In this document: one piece after another, positions 1 through 7,159 of the stretch | How the letters are laid out: each line of letters starts with the position of its first letter | Position numbering within the stretch: the first letter of the stretch is position 1 | Assembly (NCBI RefSeq): GCF_017468685.1 | Contig: NZ_JAFUHT010000036.1 | Span: 1 to 52,132, forward strand | Source: Methanobrevibacter sp. | Lineage (GTDB): Archaea; Methanobacteriota; Methanobacteria; Methanobacteriales; Methanobacteriaceae | Length of the DNA: 52,132 bases | Direction of reading: 5' to 3' | The notes under the pieces: model-generated | Database searches by the model: none | Told to the model about the DNA's origin: nothing | Seen by the model: the letters and a program-made list of their open reading frames with translations, nothing else | Made by a program: the position numbers and the translations under genes

Positions 1-138
1 AGGAACTGCAGGGAATAATAGATCTGTTCCAAGATTTGTGATATATGAATAATTGCTGTCACTGCCTGTGGAGTAGGTTCCAGTTAATTTTGTTCCGTCA
101 CTTGAGTACCAATATATATCTGAAATGTATATTTCGGA
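1..138 (-). CDS. Adhesin tip module, minus strand, partial
   Basis: The minus strand is open from 138 to the left edge and encodes 46 residues starting SEIYISDIYWYSSDG and rich in Thr, Ser, Tyr and Gly, as in a beta-sandwich glycan-binding module. It resembles the last residues of the adhesin that leaves the right edge (SEIYAIEDCFFYGINTD...); both share SEIY, then an aromatic/Ser/Thr/Asn-rich beta pattern. There is no ATG start upstream and the text before SEIY does not look like protein, so this looks like a silent C-terminal cassette that would need to be joined to a fixed N-terminus. An unrelated host adhesin fragment is the alternative. Confidence 0.55.
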
Positions 139-229
139 AAATAAGATACATAAGGAAATTAAGCATGAGGAGTTTACGATTAATATTAACTTGAATTTTT
201 ATGGTCGAGATTATAATGTAACTCTTTAA
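119..229 (+). other. Possible fibre 3' end on the + strand
   Basis: The + strand reads SEMYISENKIHKEIKHEEF and continues to a TAA at 227-229 with an alternating beta-strand-like ending (INLNFYGRDYNVTL). The frame is open only from 77 and has no ribosome binding site. It overlaps the minus-strand module at 119-138, where both strands encode SE[IM]YIS[DE]. It may be the fixed end of a fibre gene exposed by recombination, or chance. T-rich runs at 233-260 could terminate transcription. Confidence 0.3.
122..135. repeat. Near-palindrome GAAATGTATATTTC, candidate crossover site
   Basis: Twelve of 14 positions are symmetric. Both strands keep an open frame across it and give nearly the same peptide (SEIYISD on minus, SEMYISE on plus). 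Its minus strand contains GAAATATAC, which recurs in frame in the adhesin at 51992-52000. This is what a site permitting in-frame inversion would look like, but exchange itself is inferred. Confidence 0.4.
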
Positions 230-263
230 TGACTTTTTTTCTTTATTATACTTTTTTTTTAAT

Positions 264-339
264 GGTTGGTTAGGCTAGCTCGGTCCACACCGCCTGTCTT
301 GTAAACAGGAAATCATGGGTTCAAATCCCATACCAACCT
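264..339 (+). tRNA. tRNA-Thr (anticodon UGU)
   Basis: The acceptor stem is GGTTGGT (264-270) with ACCAACC (332-338), discriminator T339. The anticodon stem CCTGT/ACAGG holds loop CTTGTAA with TGT at 300-302. The T arm is ATGGG-TTCAAAT-CCCAT (315-331) and the variable loop has five bases. The D arm at 273-291 pairs poorly: only the two outer G-C pairs form. No CCA is encoded. It lies between the fibre cassette and the lysis genes. It could be viral, serving ACA-rich early genes, or an integration target; the recombinase gene is 9 kb away, which weakens the second idea. Confidence 0.82.
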
Positions 340-387
340 CTTATTTTTTTTTATTAAATTTTTATTTTAGAAAAGGTGATTTTTTCC

Positions 388-624
388 ATGCCAAACGAAT
401 TAATTGATGAGATCATAAAAGTTGTCAGGGACAATTCAAATGATAACCCTGCACCGAAAAAAGGCAAAATCAATAAAATTTATGATAATAGTTTTATTGA
501 TGTCCGTTTAGATGATGGAACTGTTTTTAAGTATGTTGAATGCATCGGAACACCAATAACTGGCAATACTTGTATTATTGTTTTTATTGATGGTGATTCC
601 AGTAATATTATAGCAATAGGATAA
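388..624 (+). CDS. Small OB-fold-like baseplate/spike-type protein
   Basis: Seventy-eight residues. ATG 388 is chosen because AGGTGAT at 374-380 is an ideal ribosome binding site for it; the in-frame GTG at 376 lies inside that site. After a short helix and the PAPKKGKI turn the protein is beta-rich: two V-x-DDG-type strands, IGTPITGNT, then VFIDGDSSNIIAIG at the C-terminus. This resembles small OB-fold phage baseplate proteins (DUF2577 or gpV-like), and it follows the fibre cassette. Family assignment is from pattern only. Confidence 0.45.
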   Translation: MPNELIDEIIKVVRDNSNDNPAPKKGKINKIYDNSFIDVRLDDGTVFKYVECIGTPITGNTCIIVFIDGDSSNIIAIG

Positions 625-631
625 AAATATT

Positions 632-763
632 ATGTCAGATGAGAATATTTGTGAAGGTTGCTGTTACAGGCGAGCTTGTAAGAAAAATTATAATCATTGT
701 CCTTATCTGTCTAATGGCAGATGTACTCAGAATGAGTATCGGGATAATTATCTATTCAAATAA
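632..763 (+). CDS. Cys-rich 43-residue protein
   Basis: ATG 632 to TAA 761-763, 43 residues. It has six cysteines in its first 31 residues (CEGCCYRRACKKN, then CPYLSNGRC), suggesting metal binding. Its CPY motif recalls the Cys-rich end of the protein at 3273-3668 (CPYVKDYEQ). The ribosome binding site is weak. Function unknown. Confidence 0.5.
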   Translation: MSDENICEGCCYRRACKKNYNHCPYLSNGRCTQNEYRDNYLFK

Positions 764-786
764 AATTAAATGGGAGGAACTGGATT

Positions 787-1665
787 ATGGATAAGAAAAT
801 TATAAAGATTGCAGAAAAAACCCAAGAGTATATAACCGAAAATAAGAATGTACCGGCAAGTGTAAAGGTTGATAATGTAAAATACAATTATGGTAAATTA
901 ATCAGCATCTTTGCAGATGCCATTGTGAATAATAAAGCAAAAGTTACAAATAAAACAATCAGCAATGCACCAGCACCAACCGGTGACAAAATCAACACCG
1001 ACATTAAAAAGGAAAATTACATTACCATATGTAAAACCACAAATTCATTCATAAACAAGGAATCAAGAGCACCGAATTATGCATTATTCAAAAATACAAA
1101 AATTCACCCATTAGTATTAGTTGATGCATTCAGTAGGATAATATTATTCAGTAATAAAAATAATCGTTTACCAAATACATGCAAATTTAATAGTGGAATC
1201 ATCAAAAAGAATACTGCAAGTCCAATACAATCAAATGACAGTGTATTTAACTATTTCTGCAAAGTATTTGGTGTAGTAAAAACCATCGATGAGGCATTAG
1301 GCAAAGTCAAAGACCGAGGATATGGTAAATACTTTGATGATTATCTCAGCAACAAACAAACAATCGACCATCTGAAAAATGGTAGTCAAAAACCAAACTG
1401 TACTGATGCATGTCATGTGTTTTGGCATATTGCAAAAGCATTGGGTTATGATGTCATTGTTGAGCATGTCAGATGCCAGTCAAGTGGTGAGGGTCATGTC
1501 AGATTGAAATTAAGACATGCTAAACATACTGGTGGTAAGTGGATTCGTCGTGACCCTGCGTGTGTTGTGTCTGCGAATGGTAAGGCATTGACTGAAATCT
1601 GGTGCAGCAATGGTAAGTTACTTGCGACTAATCCATCATGGTTTATGGTTAATGTAAATAGGTAG
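787..1665 (+). CDS. Pseudomurein endoisopeptidase (PeiW/PeiP family lysin)
   Basis: A 292-residue cysteine peptidase expected to cut the isopeptide cross-link of methanogen pseudomurein and lyse the host. The C-terminal transglutaminase-like domain shows the triad Cys205 (NCTDACHVF), His237 (GEGHVRL) and Asp256 (RRDPA), the arrangement known from the lysins PeiW and PeiP of methanobacterial viruses. The N-terminal half has two pseudomurein-binding-repeat-like segments at about 5-50 and 77-128 (PNYALFKNTKIHP, LVDAFSRII). GGGAGG at 771-776 supports ATG 787. No signal peptide is seen, so release needs a holin-like partner or bursting. Confidence 0.92.
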   Translation: MDKKIIKIAEKTQEYITENKNVPASVKVDNVKYNYGKLISIFADAIVNNKAKVTNKTISNAPAPTGDKINTDIKKENYITICKTTNSFINKESRAPNYALFKNTKIHPLVLVDAFSRIILFSNKNNRLPNTCKFNSGIIKKNTASPIQSNDSVFNYFCKVFGVVKTIDEALGKVKDRGYGKYFDDYLSNKQTIDHLKNGSQKPNCTDACHVFWHIAKALGYDVIVEHVRCQSSGEGHVRLKLRHAKHTGGKWIRRDPACVVSANGKALTEIWCSNGKLLATNPSWFMVNVNR

Positions 1666-1672
1666 TTTGATT

Positions 1673-1951
1673 ATGAATTTGATTGGTGTTATTAAAGTTT
1701 TAGAGGTTAGTCTTAGTGATAATCGTCATGTCCGGAATATTAAATCTGCATTGTATGAGCAGGAGTCTATAACTTATTCCTGTGATGATGTTACGGTTAC
1801 TGTGAATACTGATGAGATTAGTAATGTGTTTCAGATTTGTTTAGTCTTGCAAAATAACTTGTTCTATCTATATTTGCAGTATCATGTTAGTGATGGTTTT
1901 GAAAGACATAGTAAATATTTAATAGATGATATAACAGATTTAGTTTTATGA
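1673..1951 (+). CDS. Hypothetical protein in lysis cassette
   Basis: Ninety-two residues from ATG 1673; an in-frame TTG at 1667 is the alternative start. Begins 8 nt after the lysin stop and overlaps the next gene by ATGA. A mixed alpha/beta protein with an acidic middle (SCDDVTVTVNTDEIS); no membrane segment or known motif. Cotranscription with the lysin suggests a role near lysis or the virion end. Confidence 0.6.
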   Translation: MNLIGVIKVLEVSLSDNRHVRNIKSALYEQESITYSCDDVTVTVNTDEISNVFQICLVLQNNLFYLYLQYHVSDGFERHSKYLIDDITDLVL

Positions 1952-2433
1952 ATAACAAGTCTGTTATTTTAATCATTCTTTTTATTTTCTGTGTTGGTAT
2001 GATTGTTGGTGCTGGTGATGTAGCTGCATCAAAGACATTCAAGTACGGAAAATATAAGGGTAAAATTTCCAACAAACAATATAAAAAATTAAAAACTGCT
2101 AAAAAACAACATAAAACCAAATCAGTTACTGTTAAAACTGGTAAGTATAAAACTGTGTCTTATTATAAGAATAAGAAAGTTACCATGTATGACATTGTGC
2201 CATCATGGGAATATTGGGATAATCAATATTATGATGGTTGGGATATTGTTGATGAGTTTGATTCAGACAATTACAGGATTAAAAAAGTTGTTAATAAAAA
2301 GGTCAAGGTCGTTAAGAAGTATCCGGTTAAAATGAAAATTTTGACAAGTCATTCATTACAGTATGGCTGTGGTGATTTTGTTGAGTTGTGGTTTGGTGGT
2401 GAGTGTTGGAAGTCTAAGCGTATTGTTTTGTAG
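1948..2433 (+). CDS. Secreted or membrane-anchored basic protein
   Basis: A 161-residue protein with an N-terminal hydrophobic stretch (residues about 5-22, VILIILFIFCVGMIVG) ending in a small-residue site GAGDVAASK that looks like a signal peptidase site. The mature part is very Lys/Tyr-rich (KYGKYKGKISNKQYKKL) and ends in a Cys-containing beta region (YGCGDFVELWFGGECW). ATGA overlap with the previous gene. Basic secreted proteins of this type occur in pseudomurein methanogens. It may act at the cell wall in lysis or exclude other viruses; no family recognised. Confidence 0.65.
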   Translation: MNNKSVILIILFIFCVGMIVGAGDVAASKTFKYGKYKGKISNKQYKKLKTAKKQHKTKSVTVKTGKYKTVSYYKNKKVTMYDIVPSWEYWDNQYYDGWDIVDEFDSDNYRIKKVVNKKVKVVKKYPVKMKILTSHSLQYGCGDFVELWFGGECWKSKRIVL

Positions 2434-2436
2434 ATC

Positions 2437-2505
2437 ATGAAAAAAATTTATGTTTTTTTCCTGGTCTTATTTTTTTTCTTTATAGTGTATGGTGTATTAT
2501 TGTAA
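2437..2505 (+). CDS. Hydrophobic 22-residue peptide, possible holin-like
   Basis: ATG 2437 sits 3 nt after the preceding stop. The product is MKKIYVFFLVL followed by FFFFIVYGVLL: a Lys-Lys N-terminus and one transmembrane helix. No clear ribosome binding site, so translation would need coupling. It lies at the end of the lysin cassette, where a membrane-permeabilising peptide would be expected. Could be chance in T-rich DNA. Confidence 0.35.
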   Translation: MKKIYVFFLVLFFFFIVYGVLL

Positions 2506-2543
2506 ATATGTATTTACAGTATTTACATATTTATTGTATTACG
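2501..2543. promoter_or_regulatory. Operator-like inverted repeat and conserved box
   Basis: TGTAAATA at 2501-2508 and TATTTACA at 2511-2518 form a perfect 8-bp inverted repeat with a TG spacer. The following 25 bp (2519-2543) match 31450-31474 in the late control region at 23 of 25 positions, and both are followed by a G-run. This suggests one regulator acts at both places. Confidence 0.5.
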
Positions 2544-2584
2544 AGGGGGTGTGTTACCGTTTATTTTATTTTTTTTAATATTTA

Positions 2585-2689
2585 TAGTATACTTTAACAT
2601 ATACTTTTATATATAATTAAAACATAAATATACTTATCATATTATTTCTTTAAAAATAATATGAATAAAATTATGGAGACCAAACAATG
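2585..2689 (+). promoter_or_regulatory. Early promoter P1, shared with 22796-22850
   Basis: Positions 2585-2639 match 22796-22850 at 47 of 55 bases. The common block has GTATACTTTAACA, a TATA box (CTTTTATATATAA, 2604-2616) and AAAACATAA. It is followed by the leader GGAGACCAAACAATG that starts the next gene. An archaeal TBP/TFB promoter with a flanking regulator site is the natural reading. Confidence 0.65.
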
Positions 2690-2875
2690 AAATTTATAGC
2701 AACAAACGATGATGGACAAACCATTTTTGAAATGAAAAACGGTGAAATAACTGGCGATTTACCATACGGTATTAATAAAGATAGAATTATTGCAACTTAC
2801 AATATGCATCTTATACTTGGTGAAAATACTGATGAGTTTATGGTCGGTGAATGTTTAATCACCGTGGTCGAATAA
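2687..2875 (+). CDS. Hypothetical, first gene of early operon
   Basis: Sixty-two residues starting at ATG 2687 directly behind GGAGACCAAACA. Short beta-hairpin protein (DDGQTIFEMKNGEITGDLPYG) with an acidic C-terminus; no known motif. Its place behind a strong-looking promoter suggests early expression. Confidence 0.6.
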   Translation: MKFIATNDDGQTIFEMKNGEITGDLPYGINKDRIIATYNMHLILGENTDEFMVGECLITVVE

Positions 2876-2913
2876 AAAAAGACTAACTTATCTTTTTTTA
2901 AAAGGTGATAATC

Positions 2914-3270
2914 ATGAGTCGTGTTACTGTTTCCAGTAAAACAATGCCTGATGGAACAAAAGCAAAAATCAAAACTGAAACCTACGGAGACTATGACATA
3001 ATATACCAAACCATCAAAAGAATATTTAACACAAGCGTTACCGTAATCAGTGGAACTGGAAAACTCTATAATGTCAGATTATCTGACCGTGTAATCTACG
3101 AGGAGGACATTGAAGTTGGTGATACAGCAGAAATCAAAACATTTGATAATGGTTGGCTTGTAACTAACATCATTAAACAAGAAAAAGAACCCGAATTAAC
3201 ACCAGAAGAAGAGCAAGCAGAACTGGAAAGGCAACTACAAGAATTTGAGGATATATATGGAGGTTATTAA
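2914..3270 (+). CDS. Hypothetical beta-rich protein with acidic tail
   Basis: 118 residues. AGGTGAT at 2903-2909 points to ATG 2914 rather than the GTG inside that site. Residues 1-85 are beta-rich (SRVTVSSKTMPDGTKAKIK; GDTAEIKTFDNGWLVTNII), followed by a Glu/Gln-rich helix (PEEEQAELERQLQEFED). A possible small OB-like domain plus interaction tail. Unknown function. Confidence 0.6.
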   Translation: MSRVTVSSKTMPDGTKAKIKTETYGDYDIIYQTIKRIFNTSVTVISGTGKLYNVRLSDRVIYEEDIEVGDTAEIKTFDNGWLVTNIIKQEKEPELTPEEEQAELERQLQEFEDIYGGY

Positions 3271-3272
3271 AA

Positions 3273-3668
3273 ATGGTTAGAATTAAAGACCTGAAAAAAT
3301 GGTGCGAAACCAAAGATGATGACGATGTAGTATTCTTATGTGAATACTCACATAATTCCGAAACATATGACCGACCGACATCAGGTTGGTTATGGGTAAG
3401 ACCACCACAAAAAATAGATTTTAAACATGAAGAGTGCAAACACTATGAATTAGTTGATGTTAAAGGTGAATTAAGAAAATTTTGTAACCGTAAAAATGAA
3501 TTTTTTAACGAGTATTATTCATATAATGCTTGCAGAAAATTTGAATCAGACAAAGAAATCAATTATTGCAGAGAATGTGCTGAGTGTAAAAAAACATATC
3601 GCAGTTGTCCTTATGTTAAAGATTATGAGCAAATTCGTGTTGATAATGGATATGTTAGAAGGTATTAA
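3273..3668 (+). CDS. Cys-rich zinc-binding-type protein
   Basis: 131 residues with nine cysteines. The last third holds CRKFESD, CRECAECKK and CPYVKD, likely a zinc site; the first part has a WLWVRPPQK motif. Begins 2 nt after the previous stop. Related in its CPY segment to the 43-residue protein at 632-763. Possibly a nucleic-acid or protein adaptor; not recognised. Confidence 0.6.
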   Translation: MVRIKDLKKWCETKDDDDVVFLCEYSHNSETYDRPTSGWLWVRPPQKIDFKHEECKHYELVDVKGELRKFCNRKNEFFNEYYSYNACRKFESDKEINYCRECAECKKTYRSCPYVKDYEQIRVDNGYVRRY

Positions 3669-3684
3669 AAGGAGTGAATATTTT

Positions 3685-3969
3685 ATGAGATTAATCAACG
3701 ATGGCATAAGACCAGGAATAGCACAACAAAACTATGATAAAATAGCTGCGGTAATAAGACATGGTCGTAATTTCAGATACCGTATAACAACAAGTAAAAA
3801 AGAGTACCGTTTTGATGATAAACCAATTTTAACATTCAGGGACAACACCTTAAAAATTGAGTATGAAGGTTCAGCAATTCCTCCGGTTATTATTGATTTT
3901 GATTTAGAAGAGTTGTTATATGTTGAAGCTATTGACTATGAAATTCTTAAAAAAATGTTGGTGGATTAA
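3685..3969 (+). CDS. Hypothetical protein
   Basis: Ninety-four residues from ATG 3685, chosen for GGAGTGA at 3671-3677. Starts MRLINDGIRPGIAQQNY and is followed by beta strands (RYRITTSKKEYRFDD) and an acidic end. The stop is directly followed by the next ATG. Unknown function. Confidence 0.6.
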   Translation: MRLINDGIRPGIAQQNYDKIAAVIRHGRNFRYRITTSKKEYRFDDKPILTFRDNTLKIEYEGSAIPPVIIDFDLEELLYVEAIDYEILKKMLVD

Positions 3970-4458
3970 ATGAAAATTGAAATGAAAAAAATAGATGATC
4001 AACCTGTGGGAATGTTAATCTGTCGAAACTTTGATGATGAAATTACGGGTTATGTTAATTTACCTTTCATGGAATATGTTATCATTAATCGTAAGTTACA
4101 TTATCTTACTTTCAGGCATAATGCTGAGGATTTAACTTTTGATGATGTCGCATATGTTGAGGTTAATGTTGATGATTGGTTCAGCAGGTATTTTGAGTTA
4201 TCTATTGAGGTTATTGGTTCTGAGGAAATCATGATTAAGTGTAACTGTCTTGAATGTTTGGATAATATTTTAAAAGAAATATCCAATAAACCTTTTTTAA
4301 AAATCATTGATGATTATTTTATCAAGTATGGTGATGAGGGTGAGTTATTTAGTATGCATAAACCATCTGACATTAGAAGTTTGATGCATATTCTTAATCG
4401 TGAAAGAGGTTATGATGAATTAACTTGTGAGTATAATGGTGAGTTAAATGTACGATAA
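3970..4458 (+). CDS. Hypothetical acidic protein
   Basis: 162 residues; the ATG immediately follows the preceding TAA. Beta-rich N-terminal half and helical C-terminal half with CNCLECLDN (three Cys) in the middle. Overlaps the next gene by 11 nt. No recognised family. Confidence 0.6.
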   Translation: MKIEMKKIDDQPVGMLICRNFDDEITGYVNLPFMEYVIINRKLHYLTFRHNAEDLTFDDVAYVEVNVDDWFSRYFELSIEVIGSEEIMIKCNCLECLDNILKEISNKPFLKIIDDYFIKYGDEGELFSMHKPSDIRSLMHILNRERGYDELTCEYNGELNVR

Positions 4459-4801
4459 TAAACAAGTTGTGAAAGAGTTAAAACAAAGCATTAGTTACAG
4501 GAGCAAACATTTAGAGTTCATTAGGAATTTTAAATGTGCTGTAATCAATTATTTTTTAGATAAATATGATTTTAGAGTTAATTTTTTAACTGGTGTTACT
4601 TGGTTTGCAGTAGAAAAAAATCTCCATTATTATTATGGTGGAAATGAAATTATTCACACTGATTTTGAATGGACATCAAAAGTGATTTATGAATTTTGTC
4701 AGGAATTTGAGTGTGAATTTGAACATACTTCCTGTGATGGTGACAGGTATATTTTCACATTTAAAGATGTTGATGTAAGTAACGCTTTTATTATAGGGTG
4801 A
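4448..4801 (+). CDS. Hypothetical protein
   Basis: 117 residues. Begins inside the end of the previous gene, implying coupled translation. Many aromatics (HYYYGGNEIIHTDFEW) and a CEFEHTSCDGDRY segment. No known motif. Unknown function. Confidence 0.6.
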   Translation: MYDNKQVVKELKQSISYRSKHLEFIRNFKCAVINYFLDKYDFRVNFLTGVTWFAVEKNLHYYYGGNEIIHTDFEWTSKVIYEFCQEFECEFEHTSCDGDRYIFTFKDVDVSNAFIIG

Positions 4802-4806
4802 TTGTA

Positions 4807-5370
4807 ATGGTTGAGGATTATTTTAAAATTCGTCCTGACATATATGGTGATTATGCAATATTCAATAAATATGGCTTATTATTCATTGCAGGATTACCGG
4901 ATAAGGAATTAGCTGAAACATTATGCGAAAAGCTAAATGGAATGCAGAATCAACATGAGTATAAATTATCAATGGCCTTGTCCTTGATGGATACTAATGA
5001 AAAATTAGTGAAAATGATTAATAATATTCAACATGGTATTGATAATTATATTAAACAATTTGAGGAGTACGATGACTGTAATCGTAATGACCCAAGACCT
5101 GAAAATCGTAATGTTAAACATTTAAGTTATAATGATATGCAGAAACAAGTTCATAGTTATGTTTTAGGTGTTTTAAGTCATCTGAAAGAATATTATTCAT
5201 GTCCTAAATGTTTAAATGATGAGAATTTTATCATTGAAGTTTGTTATCATGAGGATAAGGTTTATGAAAAAATGCATTGTCATGAATGCGGTTATCATGA
5301 AATTAAAGAAAGACCTGTTTACAGGTATGACCCTAAAAAGTATGAAAGAAAGAGGTTAAATTATGAGTAA
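4807..5370 (+). CDS. Zinc-ribbon protein
   Basis: 187 residues from ATG 4807, with GGGTGAT at 4797-4803 as ribosome binding site; the GTG at 4798 lies within that site. A helical N-terminal part with a long central helix (TNEKLVKMINNIQHGID) is followed by a C-terminal zinc ribbon: CPKC about 30 residues before CHECGYHEIKERP. Such ribbons usually bind nucleic acid or partner proteins. Overlaps the next gene by 8 nt. Confidence 0.65.
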   Translation: MVEDYFKIRPDIYGDYAIFNKYGLLFIAGLPDKELAETLCEKLNGMQNQHEYKLSMALSLMDTNEKLVKMINNIQHGIDNYIKQFEEYDDCNRNDPRPENRNVKHLSYNDMQKQVHSYVLGVLSHLKEYYSCPKCLNDENFIIEVCYHEDKVYEKMHCHECGYHEIKERPVYRYDPKKYERKRLNYE

Positions 5371-5998
5371 TTATAATATTATTAATTTAACTAAATTCCG
5401 AGAATTAATCCAATTATTACCGGAAACTCATGACTTTAAAGGTGAATATGGGACATTCACTTTTAATCAAGACAAGGCAATACTTAGAACAATAAACCGA
5501 AGTCATACAGTATACATCAAAATAACAATAGACCCTGCATATTTTCAACAGTATGAAATCAGCAAACCCAACACTATCATAGTGGATCAGAAACAATTAT
5601 CTGAAAACAATATCCATGTTGATTTTAACAAACCTGATTGGAAAGAGTACAGTCAAAGTTATTACTGGTGTGGTATGCATAACTTGGATAATGAATTAGA
5701 TAAGGCAAGGTATCTGACCATACCTTTAAAAGTTTTTGCTGATTGTTTCAAAGACGATTATCATTTTGAGCATGTACTGGTTAAGTGTTTTGCTTATGAG
5801 TCTGTTTTTACTTGTGGTTTACTGGAATCATGTTTATGTAATATGCCTTTGAAAACTATTGACCTTGGTTTAATTGGTCATGATAATCATTTATGTTTCC
5901 GTTATGGGTATGGTTTCATGATGGTTGAGGGTTTGGTAGCTTCCAAGTTAGTTGGTCATGATGATGTTGAGAGATTATTAGATGTGAATGTAGAATGA
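5363..5998 (+). CDS. Unknown; N-terminal half recalls a sliding-clamp domain
   Basis: 211 residues. Residues about 5-75 run helix, GTFTFNQDKAILRTINRSH, then beta, then PAYFQQYEI and TIIVDQKQLSE. This follows the order of the first domain of archaeal PCNA (dG-x-x-R-x-x-D-x-S-hh-v, eaFeeYe, iGvdl-x-L). The second half (YLTIPLKVFADCF, then a beta region) could be the second clamp domain, but it is short for PCNA (about 245) and no PIP-interacting loop is evident. This is a fold-level impression only; hypothetical protein is the safe label. Confidence 0.6.
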   Translation: MSNYNIINLTKFRELIQLLPETHDFKGEYGTFTFNQDKAILRTINRSHTVYIKITIDPAYFQQYEISKPNTIIVDQKQLSENNIHVDFNKPDWKEYSQSYYWCGMHNLDNELDKARYLTIPLKVFADCFKDDYHFEHVLVKCFAYESVFTCGLLESCLCNMPLKTIDLGLIGHDNHLCFRYGYGFMMVEGLVASKLVGHDDVERLLDVNVE

Positions 5999-6303
5999 CT
6001 GAAAATAGGAAAAATTGGTTGTATCCTGATGCATCAGGTTTGTATTTCCCTCATGATGGTTTTGTTATGAGGGCATTAGATGGTAAGCAGTATGATATTG
6101 ATGAGGAATGTGAGTTATTAAATGCATATCATAAAGGATATAATGAATGCCGAGATGATGTTTTAAGGTTGGAAAAAGAAAATGAGCAATTAAGGCAAGA
6201 AAACAAGGAACTCAAATCATTGTGCAAAGTTCTTATAACTCATATAGATGAGAAGAGTATTGCTTTTGTGATTGATGAGGACATAAGGAGGTTATTAGAA
6301 TGA
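5995..6303 (+). CDS. Coiled-coil protein
   Basis: 102 residues, ATGA overlap with the gene before and after. An N-terminal WLYPDASGLYFPHDGF segment precedes a leucine heptad coiled coil at about 57-80 (RLEKENEQLRQENKELKSL). Likely a dimer. Function unknown. Confidence 0.6.
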   Translation: MTENRKNWLYPDASGLYFPHDGFVMRALDGKQYDIDEECELLNAYHKGYNECRDDVLRLEKENEQLRQENKELKSLCKVLITHIDEKSIAFVIDEDIRRLLE

Positions 6304-6452
6304 CTGAAAATGTTCGAGTTTGTGTTTTAAATGCAAGAAAAAGTAAAAAAAGATTTTGTTCGTATTTGAATGATGATTTTGATTGTACTGCTCCAACATA
6401 TGAATATGATTACTGCATTGGATTTCTTAAAAGATTAAGTGGAGGATTTTGA
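6300..6452 (+). CDS. Small hypothetical protein
   Basis: Fifty residues, ATG 6300 to TGA 6450-6452. It starts with MTENVRVCVLN, close to the MTENRKNW start of the preceding gene. Basic middle (ARKSKKRF) and three further Cys. The next gene starts directly after the stop. Unknown. Confidence 0.55.
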   Translation: MTENVRVCVLNARKSKKRFCSYLNDDFDCTAPTYEYDYCIGFLKRLSGGF

Positions 6453-6782
6453 ATGAGTGAAAAAAGATTTAAGAGCAGATGTTATGAAAAACAAAAAAAT
6501 GTTGTTATTTACGATAAGAGCGATAAATTATTTGATGTTTCATATAGGGATTTTGAAGATGCTTATTATCTTAAAATGAAATTGAGTCCAGTTATTGACA
6601 AATTAAATGAATTATCAAATCAAAACAATGAACTTGAAACAGTATTACAAGAACTAATAAATCAATTATACAATGCACAAAGCAGTTTAATTCATGAATA
6701 CAGTACAGACATTGTCAATGATGAAAAAGAACTAAAAAAATACTTCCAAGACCAATATGGAAAATATGGGTGGAAAAAATGA
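6453..6782 (+). CDS. Coiled-coil hypothetical protein
   Basis: 109 residues with GGAGG at 6441-6445. Residues about 40-75 form a helical heptad region (LNELSNQNNELETVLQELI). Shares architecture with the preceding and following coiled-coil proteins, so the three may come from one duplicated family. Overlaps the next ATG by 4 nt. Confidence 0.6.
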   Translation: MSEKRFKSRCYEKQKNVVIYDKSDKLFDVSYRDFEDAYYLKMKLSPVIDKLNELSNQNNELETVLQELINQLYNAQSSLIHEYSTDIVNDEKELKKYFQDQYGKYGWKK

Positions 6783-7159
6783 ACGAAAGATGGAAATTTA
6801 TTGAAACATTAAACCGAGACTATTTCATGGACAGAGAAACATTAATACAATATCATATTTCATGTCCTGAGGATTTATACAGATTATCTGAAAAATTAAA
6901 TGATTACGAAAAAGCGTTAAACAGCAGGTCTCGTGTTGATGTGAATGAAATTGAATCATTAGTATGTGAAAACCAACAACTTAAATTATGGCAGGATAAT
7001 GTATTTAAATTAATCAAAGCTAAAATAAAAGTATACCAACATAAACCTGTATCTGCTCCGGTAAGTAATCCAGTCAGTAATACTTATGATGCTGAGCATG
7101 ACAGGTTATCCAGATTATCTGAACTTGAATCATTATTACAGGAGGTATTGTTATTATGA
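6779..7159 (+). CDS. Coiled-coil hypothetical protein
   Basis: 126 residues from ATG 6779 (ATGA overlap); a GTG at 6770 is less likely. Helical, with a Pro/Ser/Val linker (KPVSAPVSNPVSN) before a C-terminal leucine-rich helix. Four-nt overlap with the next gene. Unknown function. Confidence 0.55.
   Translation: MNERWKFIETLNRDYFMDRETLIQYHISCPEDLYRLSEKLNDYEKALNSRSRVDVNEIESLVCENQQLKLWQDNVFKLIKAKIKVYQHKPVSAPVSNPVSNTYDAEHDRLSRLSELESLLQEVLLL

Noticed and set aside
264-339. tRNA as a proven attachment site
   Set aside because: No second copy of its 3' end appears in the window and the recombinase is 9 kb away, so no att call is made.
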